A stretch of DNA of 34,865 nt from contig JAEEML010000162.1 of the NCBI GenBank assembly GCA_016283195.1, forward strand, positions 1 through 34,865, read 5' to 3'. The notes under the pieces are model-generated. The model did not search any database. It was given only the letters and a program-made list of their open reading frames with translations, and was not told where the DNA came from. Origin of the DNA: Deltaproteobacteria bacterium (lineage in GTDB: Bacteria > JAEEML01). Of this stretch, positions 1-8,258 are shown one piece after another. Every line of letters starts with the position of its first letter. Position 1 is the stretch's first letter. A program made the position numbers and the translations under genes.

Positions 1-2
1 AT

Positions 3-266
3 TTAAAACAGCAGCTTGATACCGCCAGCAGCCGCCTGGCCGATTATACTTCTGCTTTGACCGATGCTTCCAACAATATGAATATTCTAAACGGCCAATT
101 GGCTGAGTATCAGGAAGCCATCAACAAGCGGGATAACGACTACCGCCAGCTCTATGACGAATACAATGCTTTGCACAATCAATATCAAACTGTTTTGGCC
201 GAAAAAGAGGCTTTGGAAGCCAGCGTTCGCCAGGAAATAAACGCTCTCAACAACGACATTAATTAA
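3..266 (+). CDS. C-terminal end of a coiled-coil protein (partial)
   Basis: The reading frame is open from the window edge to a TAA at 264-266, so only the last 87 residues or so of a larger protein are visible. The visible part is rich in Q, E, A, L, N and Y, with heptad-like spacing and no Gly or Pro. This fits a long alpha-helical coiled coil. An internal TTG at 57 is not needed as a start, because the frame continues upstream to the edge. No catalytic motif can be seen and no family is assigned. The gene ends about 120 bases before recA, and recA has its own promoter, so the two are probably separate units. No hairpin terminator is visible between them. Confidence 0.7.
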   Translation, partial: LKQQLDTASSRLADYTSALTDASNNMNILNGQLAEYQEAINKRDNDYRQLYDEYNALHNQYQTVLAEKEALEASVRQEINALNNDIN

Positions 267-312
267 TTTTCAAAAAAACTGCCGTTTCTGCATTAAAAAG
301 ACATTCGCAGCC

Positions 313-341
313 TTGACATAAAGCAAAAATAAAGGTCTACT
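313..341 (+). promoter_or_regulatory. recA promoter (sigma-70 type)
   Basis: A perfect -35 hexamer TTGACA (313-318) is followed after 17 bases by TCTACT (336-341), a four-of-six match to the -10 consensus. Transcription would start near 348, giving a leader of about 40 bases before the recA ATG. The spacing is ideal and the position is directly upstream of recA. Confidence 0.6.
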
Positions 342-353
342 ACGGGCGTTTTT

Positions 354-376
354 TGTGTATAAATTTCATATACACA
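354..376 (+). promoter_or_regulatory. Palindromic candidate operator upstream of recA
   Basis: Two perfect 8-base inverted arms, TGTGTATA (354-361) and TATACACA (369-376), flank a 7-base centre. The site lies just downstream of the predicted transcription start and 13 bases before the ATG. Genes for recA are commonly repressed by LexA, so this is a natural candidate SOS box. It does not match the E. coli, Bacillus or alphaproteobacterial consensus. It could also fold as an RNA hairpin just before the ribosome binding site at 380-383. Confidence 0.45.
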
Positions 377-389
377 TACGGAGTAAATT

Positions 390-1493
390 ATGGTTGATAT
401 TCAAGAACGAGATAAAGCTTTAAATCTCGCTATTTCCACTATTGAGAAACAATTCGGCAAGGGCTCTATCATGCGCCTTGGCAGCACCGAGGAAATTGCT
501 AAAGGCGTGCCGGTTATCCCCACCGGTTCCATCGGCCTCGATATCGCTCTGGGTATCGGGGGCGTTCCGCGCGGGCGTATTATTGAAATTTATGGGCCGG
601 AATCCAGCGGTAAAACCACCTTGGCCCTGCAAATTATTGCCGAAGTGCACAAAATGGGCGGACTTGCCGCCTTTGTTGACGCCGAGCATGCTCTGGATCG
701 CAAGTATGCCGCCAATCTCGGCGTAAAAATCGAGGATCTTTTAATCAGCCAGCCTGATACCGGTGAGCAAGCTTTGGAAATAACCGAAACTTTGGTGCGC
801 TCCGGTGCTCTCGATGTTATTGTCATTGATTCTGTGGCCGCCCTCACCCCCAGAGCCGAAATTGAAGGCGAAATGGGAGATTCCCATGTTGGTCTGCAAG
901 CACGCCTCATGAGTCAGGCGCTACGCAAGTTAACAGCCATTATCTCCAAAACCAATACCTGCGTTATTTTCATCAACCAAATCCGCATGAAAATCGGCGT
1001 TATGTATGGTAATCCGGAAACAACCACCGGCGGTAATGCTCTCAAATTTTATGCTTCTATGCGCCTGGAAATTCGTCGCGGCTCCGCCATTAAAAACGGT
1101 GAGCAAATCATTGGTTCGCGCACCAAGGTGAAAGTTGTAAAGAACAAACTGGCTCCGCCCTTTACCGAGCAGGAATTTGATGTTCTATACGGCACAGGTA
1201 TAAGCAAAGAAGGCGATATTTTAGACCAAGCGACAGCCCTCGATATTCTGGAAAAGAGCGGTTCGTGGTACAGTTACCAAGGCGAGCGCCTTGGCCAAGG
1301 CCGGGATGCCGTAAGGCAGATTTTGGTTGAGCGTCCAGAGTTAACTAATGAATTAGAAAACAAAATTCGTGCTCACTATGGTCTTGCGGAAGTAGCATTG
1401 CCGGTAGCCGATAATAGCGCAAGCGATGACAGCGGCGAGAAAAAGAGTGTCCGTCAGCGCAAAGGAAAAACAGATTCAATCGATGAAGGCTAA
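390..1493 (+). CDS. recA: Recombinase A
   Basis: RecA coats single-stranded DNA, drives homologous strand exchange, and stimulates LexA self-cleavage in the SOS response. The 367-residue length is typical. The P-loop GPESSGKT is at residues 69-76, the Walker B strand [10 protein letters not shown] lies near 142-151, and the conserved N-terminal stretch [14 protein letters not shown] is intact. The C-terminal tail is charged and rich in Ser, Lys and Asp, as usual. The ATG is preceded by GGAG at 380-383. The gene has its own promoter and a 23-base palindrome in the leader. The RNase Y homologue begins 28 bases after the stop codon, so the two may be co-transcribed. Confidence 0.98.
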   Translation: MVDIQERDKALNLAISTIEKQFGKGSIMRLGSTEEIAKGVPVIPTGSIGLDIALGIGGVPRGRIIEIYGPESSGKTTLALQIIAEVHKMGGLAAFVDAEHALDRKYAANLGVKIEDLLISQPDTGEQALEITETLVRSGALDVIVIDSVAALTPRAEIEGEMGDSHVGLQARLMSQALRKLTAIISKTNTCVIFINQIRMKIGVMYGNPETTTGGNALKFYASMRLEIRRGSAIKNGEQIIGSRTKVKVVKNKLAPPFTEQEFDVLYGTGISKEGDILDQATALDILEKSGSWYSYQGERLGQGRDAVRQILVERPELTNELENKIRAHYGLAEVALPVADNSASDDSGEKKSVRQRKGKTDSIDEG

Positions 1494-1520
1494 AAGCCCG
1501 CTCATCAATAAGGTATTTTT

Positions 1521-3176
1521 GTGTTCACCACTTTACAAGCATTACTTATTTGTTTCGGCTCCGGAGCTCTGGCGCTTTTGATTGGAGCGATTTGCGGTTT
1601 TCGGCTTTTGCACAAACAAAAACAAGCTGCCCTCTTGGAGGCCGAAGAAATAAAAAAAGGCGCCACCACCAAGACCGAAGAAATAATGACCTTAAACCGT
1701 CAAAAAGATATTGATAAAATACAAAAACTTCGTGAGGCACTTGATCAGGAAGCGTTAGAAAACACCACAGCGCAAACAGAATTGGAAGAAGAGCTGGAAA
1801 AACGGCAGGAAAGTGTAAATCGTTATGAAAATGCTCTGGAATCCATTGAAGCAGAGCTCGCCTTAAGAGAAGAGGATATAGCCGCAAAAGAGGCCAAAAA
1901 CAACGAAAACCGGGCCCAGGTAGCGGCTTTAGAAGCCTCAATTCAGCCCAAACTCGCCGAACATGCCGGCATGACCGAAGAAGAAGCTCATGCTTACCTG
2001 GTAAACGACAAAATAGAACGCGCCAGACACATAATTAAAAAGCGGGAATTTCAAGCCGAAGCCCAGTTGGAAAGCGAAGCGCAAAACAGCGCCAGACACA
2101 TCTTTGACATCACTTGCGACCGCTTTTCCGGCATTCCGGAACCGGAAAAATGGAACAACTCCATTCAAGTTGAAAGTAAGCCCCTGCTTGAGCTTTTACT
2201 TAATCCGGAAAGCGAGCTGATGCAAACGCTGGTCTCAGCTCTGGAATGCGAAATTTGGGCCGATAGCGAAAGTAGCTCAGTGCACATAAAAGCGGAGTCT
2301 CCCCTAGTGCGTGAACGGGCTCGCCGGGTAGTTAAAGATGTGGTGCAATATGATATCAGGGCACCGCATTTACTGTCGCGCCTCATATCGCGAGTGCAAA
2401 CACAACTTGATGAGGATGTTATTAGAGCCGGAAAGGCCGCCCTGGCCTCTCTGGGCATAAAAGATATGGCCCCGGAAATGGTAAATCTGCTCGGTCAGTT
2501 GCGCTTCCGTTTGAGCTATTCGCAAAATCAATGGCACCATGTTTTGGAATCAGCCACTTTGGCCGGCCTCGTGGCTGCCGAAATGGGGATTGATGTAGAA
2601 AAAGCCAAACGTGCTACTATCCTGCATGATATCGGCAAAGCTATATCACACGAACAGGAAGGCTCGCATGCTTTGGTTGGCGCCAAAATTTTGGAAGAAC
2701 ACGGCGAAGACCCGGATATTATCAATGCCGTTGCCGCCCACCATGGCGATGTTCCACCCACCTCGGCAATAGCTCCTGTTGTGGCTCTTTCCGATGCTCT
2801 TTCCGGCGGGCGCCCTGGAGCCAGGCGCGAAATGGTCACCGCTTATATGAATCGTATTCAAGAACTGGAGGAAGTTGTTACTAATTTTGAGGAAGTACGC
2901 CGCATTGATGTCATGCATGCCGGACGTGAAGTTCGCGTGTTTGTCGGTGAGGATGAAATGGAAGTGTTGCCTGGTAGCAATAAACCGGTACCGGTAAGTA
3001 CCCAAAACGATGACGGTACAATTACCTCTGCCGAAGTTGTGCCCATCCCATCAGACGACAAATTGCAACCATTAGCCCGTAAAATTGCCGACTCTATTGA
3101 AGAAAAAATGGAATTTCCAGGCCAAATAAAAGTGACGGTAATTCGTGAGACAAGAATGGTAGCTTACGCCCGTTAA
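1521..3176 (+). CDS. rny: RNase Y-type endoribonuclease with a degenerate KH domain
   Basis: RNase Y is a membrane-anchored endonuclease that starts mRNA decay. The protein starts at GTG and has 551 residues, slightly longer than the usual 510-530. In order it has an N-terminal membrane helix (about residues 5-28), a long charged coiled coil (about 30-200), a KH-like region (about 215-285) and an HD domain (about 335-430) with HDIGK near residue 370 and AHHGD further on. The HD metal ligands look intact. In the KH region, family members carry a GRIIGREGRN-type loop. Here the corresponding place reads LLELLLNPESELMQ, so the GxxG nucleic-acid loop is gone, although the following VHIKAESPLVRERARRVV segment is recognisable. 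Family assignment is firm from the overall architecture. RNA binding through KH is doubtful. Confidence 0.9.
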   Translation: MFTTLQALLICFGSGALALLIGAICGFRLLHKQKQAALLEAEEIKKGATTKTEEIMTLNRQKDIDKIQKLREALDQEALENTTAQTELEEELEKRQESVNRYENALESIEAELALREEDIAAKEAKNNENRAQVAALEASIQPKLAEHAGMTEEEAHAYLVNDKIERARHIIKKREFQAEAQLESEAQNSARHIFDITCDRFSGIPEPEKWNNSIQVESKPLLELLLNPESELMQTLVSALECEIWADSESSSVHIKAESPLVRERARRVVKDVVQYDIRAPHLLSRLISRVQTQLDEDVIRAGKAALASLGIKDMAPEMVNLLGQLRFRLSYSQNQWHHVLESATLAGLVAAEMGIDVEKAKRATILHDIGKAISHEQEGSHALVGAKILEEHGEDPDIINAVAAHHGDVPPTSAIAPVVALSDALSGGRPGARREMVTAYMNRIQELEEVVTNFEEVRRIDVMHAGREVRVFVGEDEMEVLPGSNKPVPVSTQNDDGTITSAEVVPIPSDDKLQPLARKIADSIEEKMEFPGQIKVTVIRETRMVAYAR

Positions 3177-3203
3177 CTTTTACTGCTTTATTGGGGGAAG
3201 GCA

Positions 3204-3974
3204 ATGATTTTATATTTTACAGGAACAGGCAACAGCAAGTTTGTAGCAGACGCTTTGGCTGATTTGCTTGAAGATGAAGTCGTTTCCCTGAATGTTATTT
3301 TAAAAAGTGGAGCGCCACTCATTTTTGAATCATCAAAGCCATTTATTGTTGTTGCCCCCATCTATGCCTGGGGTCTCCCCAAAGTTGTCAATGAAATGAT
3401 TAGGAATGCCACCTTTAAGGGAGCAAAAAGCATCTATTTTGTTCCCACAATGGGCGGAAATTCCGGCACCACACACAAGCGCTGTTATGCCTTAGCACAA
3501 CAATGCGGCCTCGAATTCCGCGGCTTTCGCGGAGTTATAATGCCTCCGAATTATATTGTACTTTTTAACCTGCCTACCGAAGAAAGAATCGTCGAAATAC
3601 TAAAATCAGCACTTGTTAGCGTCAAAGAAATAGCGAAAATTATTAAAGATAATGATTTCCTACTGAAGCAGGATCACACTTTTCTTTCGCACTTAAAATC
3701 CGGAGCAATAAATTCCGGCTTTGGCCGCTATATGCAAAGCAGCAGGAGCTTTAAAATCAGCGAAAGTTGCACCGGCTGTGGTATATGCGCCGAGAACTGT
3801 GCTACTAACAATATCGAAATTAAAGATGGCCGCCCAACCTTTGCCGATAAGTGCATAAATTGCTTTTCCTGTGTCCACCGCTGTCCGCAAAAAGCCATAA
3901 ATGTAAATGCTAAAACCGAGCAGCGCGGGCGCTATGTCTGCCCTGAATACCGGGATTTTATTAAAAATCACTAA
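3204..3974 (+). CDS. EFR1-type flavodoxin/2x[4Fe-4S] ferredoxin protein
   Basis: The protein has 256 residues. It begins with a flavodoxin-like fold carrying the phosphate loop FTGTGNS at residues 5-11, which would bind FMN. It ends with a bacterial-type double ferredoxin domain. The clusters are CTGCGICAENC and CINCFSCVHRCP, each with the CxxCxxC...C spacing of a [4Fe-4S] site. This matches the EFR1 family of predicted cytoplasmic electron carriers common in anaerobes. The redox partner is unknown. A purine-rich GGGGGAAGG precedes the ATG. The next gene, a flavin-binding pyridoxamine-oxidase-like protein, starts 16 bases after the stop codon, suggesting a redox pair in one transcript. A C-terminal CPEY remains after the ferredoxin domain. 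Confidence 0.85.
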   Translation: MILYFTGTGNSKFVADALADLLEDEVVSLNVILKSGAPLIFESSKPFIVVAPIYAWGLPKVVNEMIRNATFKGAKSIYFVPTMGGNSGTTHKRCYALAQQCGLEFRGFRGVIMPPNYIVLFNLPTEERIVEILKSALVSVKEIAKIIKDNDFLLKQDHTFLSHLKSGAINSGFGRYMQSSRSFKISESCTGCGICAENCATNNIEIKDGRPTFADKCINCFSCVHRCPQKAINVNAKTEQRGRYVCPEYRDFIKNH

Positions 3975-3990
3975 GAGAGGAGATTAGACC

Positions 3991-4482
3991 ATGCTTAAAA
4001 TTTCTAAACAGCTAAGCGGCATTTTTTTCGTTTTTATTACTCTGGCAACTATGGTAGCCTCGGCTGCCAAAAAGGAGGGTTCTGCGCCCATGCAAGAAGT
4101 TTTTGATTTTCTTAAACAAACCGGCACTTACTACATTGCAACAGTTGAAGGCAACCAGCCGCGGGTGCGCCCTTTCGGCACCGTTAATATTTTTAACGGC
4201 AAGTTATACATTCAGTCCGGCAAGAAAAAGAATGTAGCCAAACAAATAGCCGCTAATCCCAAAGTGGAAATATGCGCTTTTGATGGGAAAAAATGGCTAC
4301 GCGTCGCTGCGGAACTTGTGGCTGATGAAAATATCGAAGCCCAAAAATCCATGCTGGCCGCCTACCCCAGCTTGCAAAAAATGTATCAACCTGGCGATGG
4401 CAACAATATTGTTTATTATCTTAAAAATGCCAAAGCCACTTTTAGCTCCTTTGGCGAACCCGAAAGAGTAATCAGCTTCTAA
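3991..4482 (+). CDS. Pyridoxamine 5'-phosphate oxidase-like flavin protein with N-terminal signal peptide
   Basis: From about residue 34 onward the protein reads as a small split-barrel FMN-binding domain of the pyridoxamine 5'-phosphate oxidase-like superfamily. Visible elements are FLKQTGTYYIATVEGNQPRV, then RPFGTVNIFNGKLYI and a KKKNVAKQIAANPKVEIC stretch. In this superfamily such proteins are usually cytoplasmic and start just before the MQEVFDFL segment. Here a hydrophobic leader (FFVFITLATMVASAA) precedes it, with a plausible signal-peptidase site after ASA. The upstream ATG (3991) has a clear AGAGGAG site. An internal ATG at 4090 also has a strong AAAGGAGGG (4071-4079) about 10 bases upstream. 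Both an exported and a cytoplasmic form are therefore possible. Substrate is unknown. It is probably in one operon with the EFR1 protein. Confidence 0.8.
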   Translation: MLKISKQLSGIFFVFITLATMVASAAKKEGSAPMQEVFDFLKQTGTYYIATVEGNQPRVRPFGTVNIFNGKLYIQSGKKKNVAKQIAANPKVEICAFDGKKWLRVAAELVADENIEAQKSMLAAYPSLQKMYQPGDGNNIVYYLKNAKATFSSFGEPERVISF

Positions 4483-4546
4483 TAGTTCAATTTTATTATA
4501 AATTATTTAAGTCTTCAAAACTATTTGGCTACTTGCTGCTTTAATT

Positions 4547-6100
4547 TTACTTATTTGTTATGGCGAATTCTTTTTCCTCGGCCCAGCCCGGTAACTCCTG
4601 GAGCAAAGCTCTATAGGCAAAAAGAAAGCTTTGCGGATCAAAATCAGCCAAAACCTCACCTATAAAAAGCGGCGAGTGCAACTTATAGCCATTTTCGGCC
4701 GCCGGTGCGGCAAAATTGCTTAGCGGATTCTCGGCTATGACCTTTCTGCTTTTGCCCACTGTGCCGGCTATTATAGCCAGTGAAGCGCCAATATCGCGGC
4801 CGGCCAGAATAATATTTTTTCCGCTAACTTCGCACTGCCCGTCACCATCAAAATCGCCGGCCAATTCCGGCAAGCCATCGCCATTAAAATCATAAGGCAT
4901 ATTGGATGCGCAATTTAATTTGCCCAAGGTGCGCTCCAACTGCAAAATATGATAAGCGGCATTAAGCCACTTATTTTTAAGCTCTTTTAAATCACCATCA
5001 GCCTGTGGTTTGGGCACATCAAGCGCTATAACAGCTACAGAATAGCCACTTGCTAAATACCCAAGAGCCGGAATAAGAGCCACCTCAAACGAAATGTCAC
5101 TTGTCACCGGATAAATAACAGCGGCATTTTCTTTTGGTTGCTCAGTAGCAATCGGGACAAATAAAAAATATGGAATATCAATATGTTTTATCGTTTCAAG
5201 ATATGGGGATAAAATAAGCGGTTCCTTTTTATAATAATCTCCCAAAGCCCCCATGAGTTCCATGCTATCCAGTGTGGCAGCCAAGCGGCGAACTTTAACC
5301 TCCCGGCCATCACCAAGTGTATATTGCACCGTCTCCGGCGCCTTAAAGCGCAAGCGTGCCGGCTGATGATTCTCCAAAGTTTCTAAATTGCCGTTGCCAT
5401 AAATACCTTTAGCGGCATCGAAAAGCTCACGATAAACTCGGCGCACAGTAAAAGACCACATAAAAGCTATTTCTTCCGGCAAAAGCGCCCGTTTTCCCAT
5501 AAGCTTCTTATCAAAAAGCACTTTCAGCTCTTCATTTTGGGGCGGATAATTTATCCAGCTTAGCGGAGAAGCGGCCATATTGCCGGATTTATCCTTTAAA
5601 TCACGCCAAACAATAACAGCATAAGTAGCACCGGCCGCAAGCGGTTCCAAAGGCTCTAAAAATAAATGGGCAGCATCGGAATAAGCGGCCACTTTGTACG
5701 GCACACTTTGGCCTAAAGATGGGCTTTCCGGCGAAATATTAATCAGGCGAATAAGAGCTTCACTACCGCCATCGAGATTCTCCCAGCCAGCACCCAGCTC
5801 AGCCGAAAATGGCAAATAAACCGGAGCCAGCGGGGAGAAAAAACGTTCAGCGGCTAAAAGATCGGCATAATAGGCCGCGTCCGCCAGCGTGTGCAATTCT
5901 ATATATCCAGAATCATTAATAAAAGCATTATTAGGAAACGGTTTTTGCGGCAAGCTGCCCTGCCATTCATCATTCCACAGCGGATAAAAATCCCCGCTGT
6001 CAGGAGCTAAAAACAGCCCCTCTTCAGCCTGTTGGCAGGCCGGCAGAAGAAGCAGCAACAAGGGCCGGAGAAGATTTTTAAGCAGATTTTTTCTCGTCAC
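4547..6100 (-). CDS. Lipoprotein with N-terminal bacterial-lipase-type domain and alpha/beta-hydrolase-like C-terminus
   Basis: The 517-residue protein starts at GTG (6100) and overlaps the end of clpX by 23 bases. A leucine-rich signal ends in the lipobox LLPAC, so a lipid-anchored envelope protein is predicted. The region to about residue 180 contains the features of lipase-like lipoproteins: [13 protein letters not shown] and then [21 protein letters not shown] with the typical Ig-like rhythm. The C-terminal half looks like an alpha/beta hydrolase. Two calcium-loop-like motifs (DFNGDGLPE and DFDGDGQCE) precede the presumed nucleophile elbow, which reads GRDIG instead of GxSxG. The catalytic Ser therefore appears to be Asp or lost. 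Enzymatic function is uncertain. No clear ribosome site precedes the GTG, so translation may be coupled to clpX. Confidence 0.65.
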   Translation of the reverse strand: MTRKNLLKNLLRPLLLLLLPACQQAEEGLFLAPDSGDFYPLWNDEWQGSLPQKPFPNNAFINDSGYIELHTLADAAYYADLLAAERFFSPLAPVYLPFSAELGAGWENLDGGSEALIRLINISPESPSLGQSVPYKVAAYSDAAHLFLEPLEPLAAGATYAVIVWRDLKDKSGNMAASPLSWINYPPQNEELKVLFDKKLMGKRALLPEEIAFMWSFTVRRVYRELFDAAKGIYGNGNLETLENHQPARLRFKAPETVQYTLGDGREVKVRRLAATLDSMELMGALGDYYKKEPLILSPYLETIKHIDIPYFLFVPIATEQPKENAAVIYPVTSDISFEVALIPALGYLASGYSVAVIALDVPKPQADGDLKELKNKWLNAAYHILQLERTLGKLNCASNMPYDFNGDGLPELAGDFDGDGQCEVSGKNIILAGRDIGASLAIIAGTVGKSRKVIAENPLSNFAAPAAENGYKLHSPLFIGEVLADFDPQSFLFAYRALLQELPGWAEEKEFAITNK

Positions 6101-7322
6101 GATAAACTAGGCGCGGAGCCGCTCCGCCGGATACAACATCTTTATCCACAATCACTTCGGCAATATTTTTATCTTTCGGTGCCTCATACATAATATCAAG
6201 CAAAATGCTCTCCATAATTGACCTGAGGCCACGCGCACCGGTATCCTGCTTTTGAGCCCGCTCAGCAACCGCTTTTAGAGCCTCGTCGGTAAAAGTCAGT
6301 TTAATGCCATCCATTCTAAAAAGCTTTTGGTATTGCTTTAAAAGCGCATTTTTGGGCACCGTTAAAATATGCACTAAATCATCGAGGCTCAAATCATTTA
6401 AAGAAGTTATAACCGGCAAGCGCCCAACAAATTCGGGAATAAGGCCAAATTTCAAAAGATCTTCTTCTTGAACACTGGCTAAAACCTCACCCAAACGCCG
6501 TTCGGTCTTTTGCTGTAAAGAGGCACCAAACCCCATTCCTTTGTGGCCAATACGCTGCTCAATTATCTTTTCCAAGCCATTAAAAGCTCCGCCGCAAATA
6601 AAAAGAATATTGGAGGTATCTATGTGAATCATCTCCTGTTGCGGGTGCTTGCGCCCACCTTTTGGGGGAACTGCGGCTACAGTGCCTTCGATAATTTTCA
6701 GGAGCGACTGCTGCACGCCCTCACCGGAGACATCACGGGTAATGGAGGTATTCTCGCCTTTGCGGGAAATTTTATCTATCTCGTCCACATAAATAATACC
6801 GCGCCGCGCCGCCGCTATATCATAATCGGCACTTTGCAGGAGGCGCACAATAATGTTTTCTACATCTTCGCCCACATAACCGGCCTCGGTAAGGGAGGTG
6901 GCATCGGCAATACAAAAAGGCACCTCCAAAATGCGAGCCAGCGTTTGAGCTAAAAGCGTCTTGCCGCTACCTGTAGGCCCAATAAGCAAAATGTTGGATT
7001 TTTGCAGTTCAACATCTGCGTTTCCTGGGTTATCAATGCGTTTATAGTGGTTATGTACCCCAACGGCGAGCACCTTTTTGGCTCGTTCCTGGCCAATTAC
7101 ATATTGATCAAGAATAGCTTTAATCTCTGCCGGCCTGGGAATATGTTTTATGCGCTTTTTGCTATGCTCGTCCGGCAATTCTTGGGAAATAATTTCGTCG
7201 CACAGTTCAATGCACTCATCACAAATATAATCGTACGGCCCGGCGATAAGTTTGCGCACTTCATTTTGGCTCTTGCCACAAAAGGAACAATGGAGCCCTT
7301 TATTTTTGCCTTCTTGCACCAA
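6078..7322 (-). CDS. clpX: ATP-dependent Clp protease ATP-binding subunit ClpX
   Basis: ClpX is a hexameric AAA+ unfoldase that feeds substrates to ClpP. The 414-residue length is normal. The N-terminal zinc-binding domain has CSFC and CDEC pairs (residues 12-41). The Walker A is GPTGSGKT, the pore-loop region [10 protein letters not shown] follows, Walker B is VDEID, and the sensor/arginine region EFVGRLPVI is present. The ClpP-docking loop, usually IGF or LGF, reads MGF in KGMGFGA. The start is either TTG (7322) or GTG (7319), both behind an AGGAG at about 6-9 bases. I chose TTG. No clpP or lon gene accompanies it, and the next gene downstream is an overlapping lipoprotein. Confidence 0.97.
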   Translation of the reverse strand: MVQEGKNKGLHCSFCGKSQNEVRKLIAGPYDYICDECIELCDEIISQELPDEHSKKRIKHIPRPAEIKAILDQYVIGQERAKKVLAVGVHNHYKRIDNPGNADVELQKSNILLIGPTGSGKTLLAQTLARILEVPFCIADATSLTEAGYVGEDVENIIVRLLQSADYDIAAARRGIIYVDEIDKISRKGENTSITRDVSGEGVQQSLLKIIEGTVAAVPPKGGRKHPQQEMIHIDTSNILFICGGAFNGLEKIIEQRIGHKGMGFGASLQQKTERRLGEVLASVQEEDLLKFGLIPEFVGRLPVITSLNDLSLDDLVHILTVPKNALLKQYQKLFRMDGIKLTFTDEALKAVAERAQKQDTGARGLRSIMESILLDIMYEAPKDKNIAEVIVDKDVVSGGAAPRLVYRDEKKSA

Positions 7323-7413
7323 GATAAACTCCTAGCAGCCATAAACGGCCTACTATTGATACAGGCAAAACACCTTTTTTGGCAAGATTTTTAAACTAGG
7401 TTGAAAAAAGTTC

Positions 7414-7442
7414 TTGACAACTAACAGGTGGTTTACTATAAG
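7414..7442 (+). promoter_or_regulatory. Promoter of the tRNA-Lys gene
   Basis: A perfect TTGACA (7414-7419) is followed after 17 bases by TATAAG (7437-7442). The predicted start is about 10 bases before the tRNA. It is the strongest promoter in the window by sequence, as expected for a stable RNA gene. Confidence 0.8.
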
Positions 7443-7457
7443 CCACTATCGGCCGGT

Positions 7458-7533
7458 GGGTGTATAGCTCAGTTGGTAGAGCAGCGGATTCTTAATCCGC
7501 GGGCCGTGGGTTCGAGTCCCTCTGCGCCTACCA
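7458..7533 (+). tRNA. tRNA-Lys (anticodon CUU)
   Basis: The gene folds into a full cloverleaf. The acceptor stem pairs 7458-7464 with 7523-7529, including three G-U pairs. The D arm is GCTC/GAGC around AGTTGGTA. The anticodon stem GCGGA/TCCGC encloses the loop TTCTTAA, so the anticodon is CTT at 7491-7493 (lysine, AAG codons). The T arm has the loop TTCGAGT. CCA is encoded at 7531-7533. The second T-stem pair (7507/7521) is a T-T mismatch. The gene has its own promoter and terminator, so it is a single-gene unit. Confidence 0.96.
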
Positions 7534-7545
7534 TCGGAAATTCTG

Positions 7546-7580
7546 GGCCCCGGGAGTTGCAAGATTCCCGGGGCCTTTTT
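7546..7580 (+). terminator. Intrinsic terminator of the tRNA-Lys unit
   Basis: A perfect 10-base GC-rich stem pairs GGCCCCGGGA (7546-7555) with TCCCGGGGCC (7566-7575), extended by one G-U pair, and is followed directly by five T (7576-7580). It lies 12 bases after the tRNA CCA end. Confidence 0.93.
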
Positions 7581-7679
7581 GTTTCAAAAAGCACGTCTAG
7601 TTTTTCCTTCCCCCATTTTGCCTCAGTATGCTATTTTGGCAGTCGGTTTTGATTTGGGGAGTTTAATATTGGAGTCAGC

Positions 7680-8238
7680 ATGAAAGATATCTATAAGATT
7701 CTCGCCTTTGTTGTTGGCACTTTTATAAGCTGCTCTGATCCGCAACCTAGTAACAACGGACGGCAAATTCTGGCTGGGGGCCAATATGGCTTATGACACC
7801 GGCACACATTATAATCCCGGTAGCGGAACCAGCGAAAGTGCCAATACCGACAATGTTGCCACTTATGGCTTCCTATATGATTGGGATACCGCCGCAAATA
7901 AGGTATGCCCCGCTGATGACGGCTGGCGTTTACCAACAAAAGATGAACTAACTGCTTTAATAAGCTTAGGCGCCGAGAATCTGCGAGCAACCGGTTTTGC
8001 CAGCGGAACTGATACTTACGGCTTTGGAGCTCTTCCCGCCGGCTACTACGAATATGGTGATTACACCTATTTTGAAGAGGACGCCGCCTTCTGGTCGTCA
8101 GATACAGATAATACCAGCGATTTCTCTAATCCTAAAGCATATTACATGACTTTAGGAAAAAAGAATAACTATGCAAACATACACTCTGACTCTGTAACGC
8201 TCGGCATCTCGGTACGTTGCCTCAAGGCCAAAGACTAA
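7680..8238 (+). pseudogene. Frameshifted FISUMP-domain lipoprotein
   Basis: An ATG at 7680 with GGAG five bases upstream starts a lipoprotein signal (KILAFVVGTFISC), but this frame stops after about 39 residues. The following frame (+1) is open from 7729 to TAA at 8236-8238 and encodes one FISUMP domain (Fibrobacter succinogenes major paralogous domain). Its landmarks are DGKFWLGANMAY, YGFLYDWDTA, VCPADDGWRLPTKDEL, ENLRATGF, GFGALPAGYY, AFWSSDTD and a final SVRCLKAKD. The two halves belong together, so a one-base shift lies between about 7731 and 7782. An ATG at 7786 exists, but it falls inside the domain and lacks a ribosome site. This may be a genuine pseudogene or a sequencing error. A related three-domain protein is encoded at 21782-23527. 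Confidence 0.75.
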
Positions 8239-8258
8239 CACTACCGCCTAGCGCTGTT

